Source of the DNA: Diatrype stigma
Taxonomy: Eukaryota > Ascomycota > Sordariomycetes > Xylariales > Diatrypaceae
NCBI GenBank assembly: GCA_022225965.2
Contig: JAKJXP020000073.1
Coordinates: 62,001 to 126,000, forward strand
Length of the DNA: 64,000 nt
Reading direction: 5' to 3'
Below the pieces are notes generated by a model. It did not search any database. It was not told where the DNA came from and worked only from the letters and a program-made list of their open reading frames with translations. Position numbers and translations under genes: made by a program. Of this stretch, positions 63,975 to 64,000 are shown one piece after another; the first letter of the stretch is position 1; each line of letters starts with the position of its first letter.

Positions 63975-64000
63975 ATGCGAGCAGCAGACTCGGCGATCCA
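63975..64000 (+). CDS. Possible start of a gene cut by the window edge
   Basis: An ATG follows a long C- and A-rich leader-like stretch and stays open for the remaining eight codons (MRAADSAI). The start context is weak (T at -3), and too little sequence is present to identify anything. The leader-like composition is the main support. Confidence 0.22.

Overview
The window is nuclear DNA of a filamentous ascomycete (Pezizomycotina, most likely Sordariomycetes). Genes carry short GT-AG introns (about 60-190 bases) with CTAAC/CTGAC-type branch sites, coding exons are G+C-rich at third positions, untranslated leaders are pyrimidine- or purine-rich, and the recognisable genes are single-copy fungal housekeeping genes. 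No prokaryotic, viral, rRNA or CRISPR sequence was seen.

Layout. The left half (about 2.5-34 kb) is a gene island: actin (+), a mitochondrial GGQ release-factor-like protein (-), a serine palmitoyltransferase small-subunit-like protein (+), Elongator subunit ELP2 (-), a 6.5 kb gap containing a short inverted-repeat transposon, a SMI1/KNR4 cell-wall regulator (+), a VPS68/TMEM50-family membrane protein (+), a class II aldolase/adducin-domain protein (+), a Ser/Pro-rich hypothetical protein (+), a FLX1/SLC25A32-like mitochondrial carrier (-) divergent from URM1 (+), and a four-finger C2H2 transcription factor (-). The right half (about 34-64 kb) is gene-poor: the only gene I can identify with confidence is the splicing factor SF3B4/HSH49 (-, about 47 kb). 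The rest is A+T-richer DNA with microsatellites, TACCTAGGTA palindromes and short, protein-like broken reading frames that look like relics.

How genes relate. Most are unlinked housekeeping functions. Two belong to one pathway: Elongator (ELP2) and the URM1 sulfur-carrier system both modify wobble uridine 34 of tRNAs. They lie about 17 kb apart and are not adjacent, so the linkage may be chance. Gene models were rebuilt by hand from splice signals and known protein families. In several genes the true start or end is hidden in a tiny exon (5, 7 or 20 coding bases) or after an intron that a plain ORF would miss (last ELP2 exon).

The most distinctive non-gene structure is a 688-base element at 12273-12960, with perfect 17-base terminal inverted repeats, an 8-base target duplication and internal inverted repeats. 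It looks like a non-autonomous hAT-type MITE. I did not find a convincing undescribed multi-gene system.
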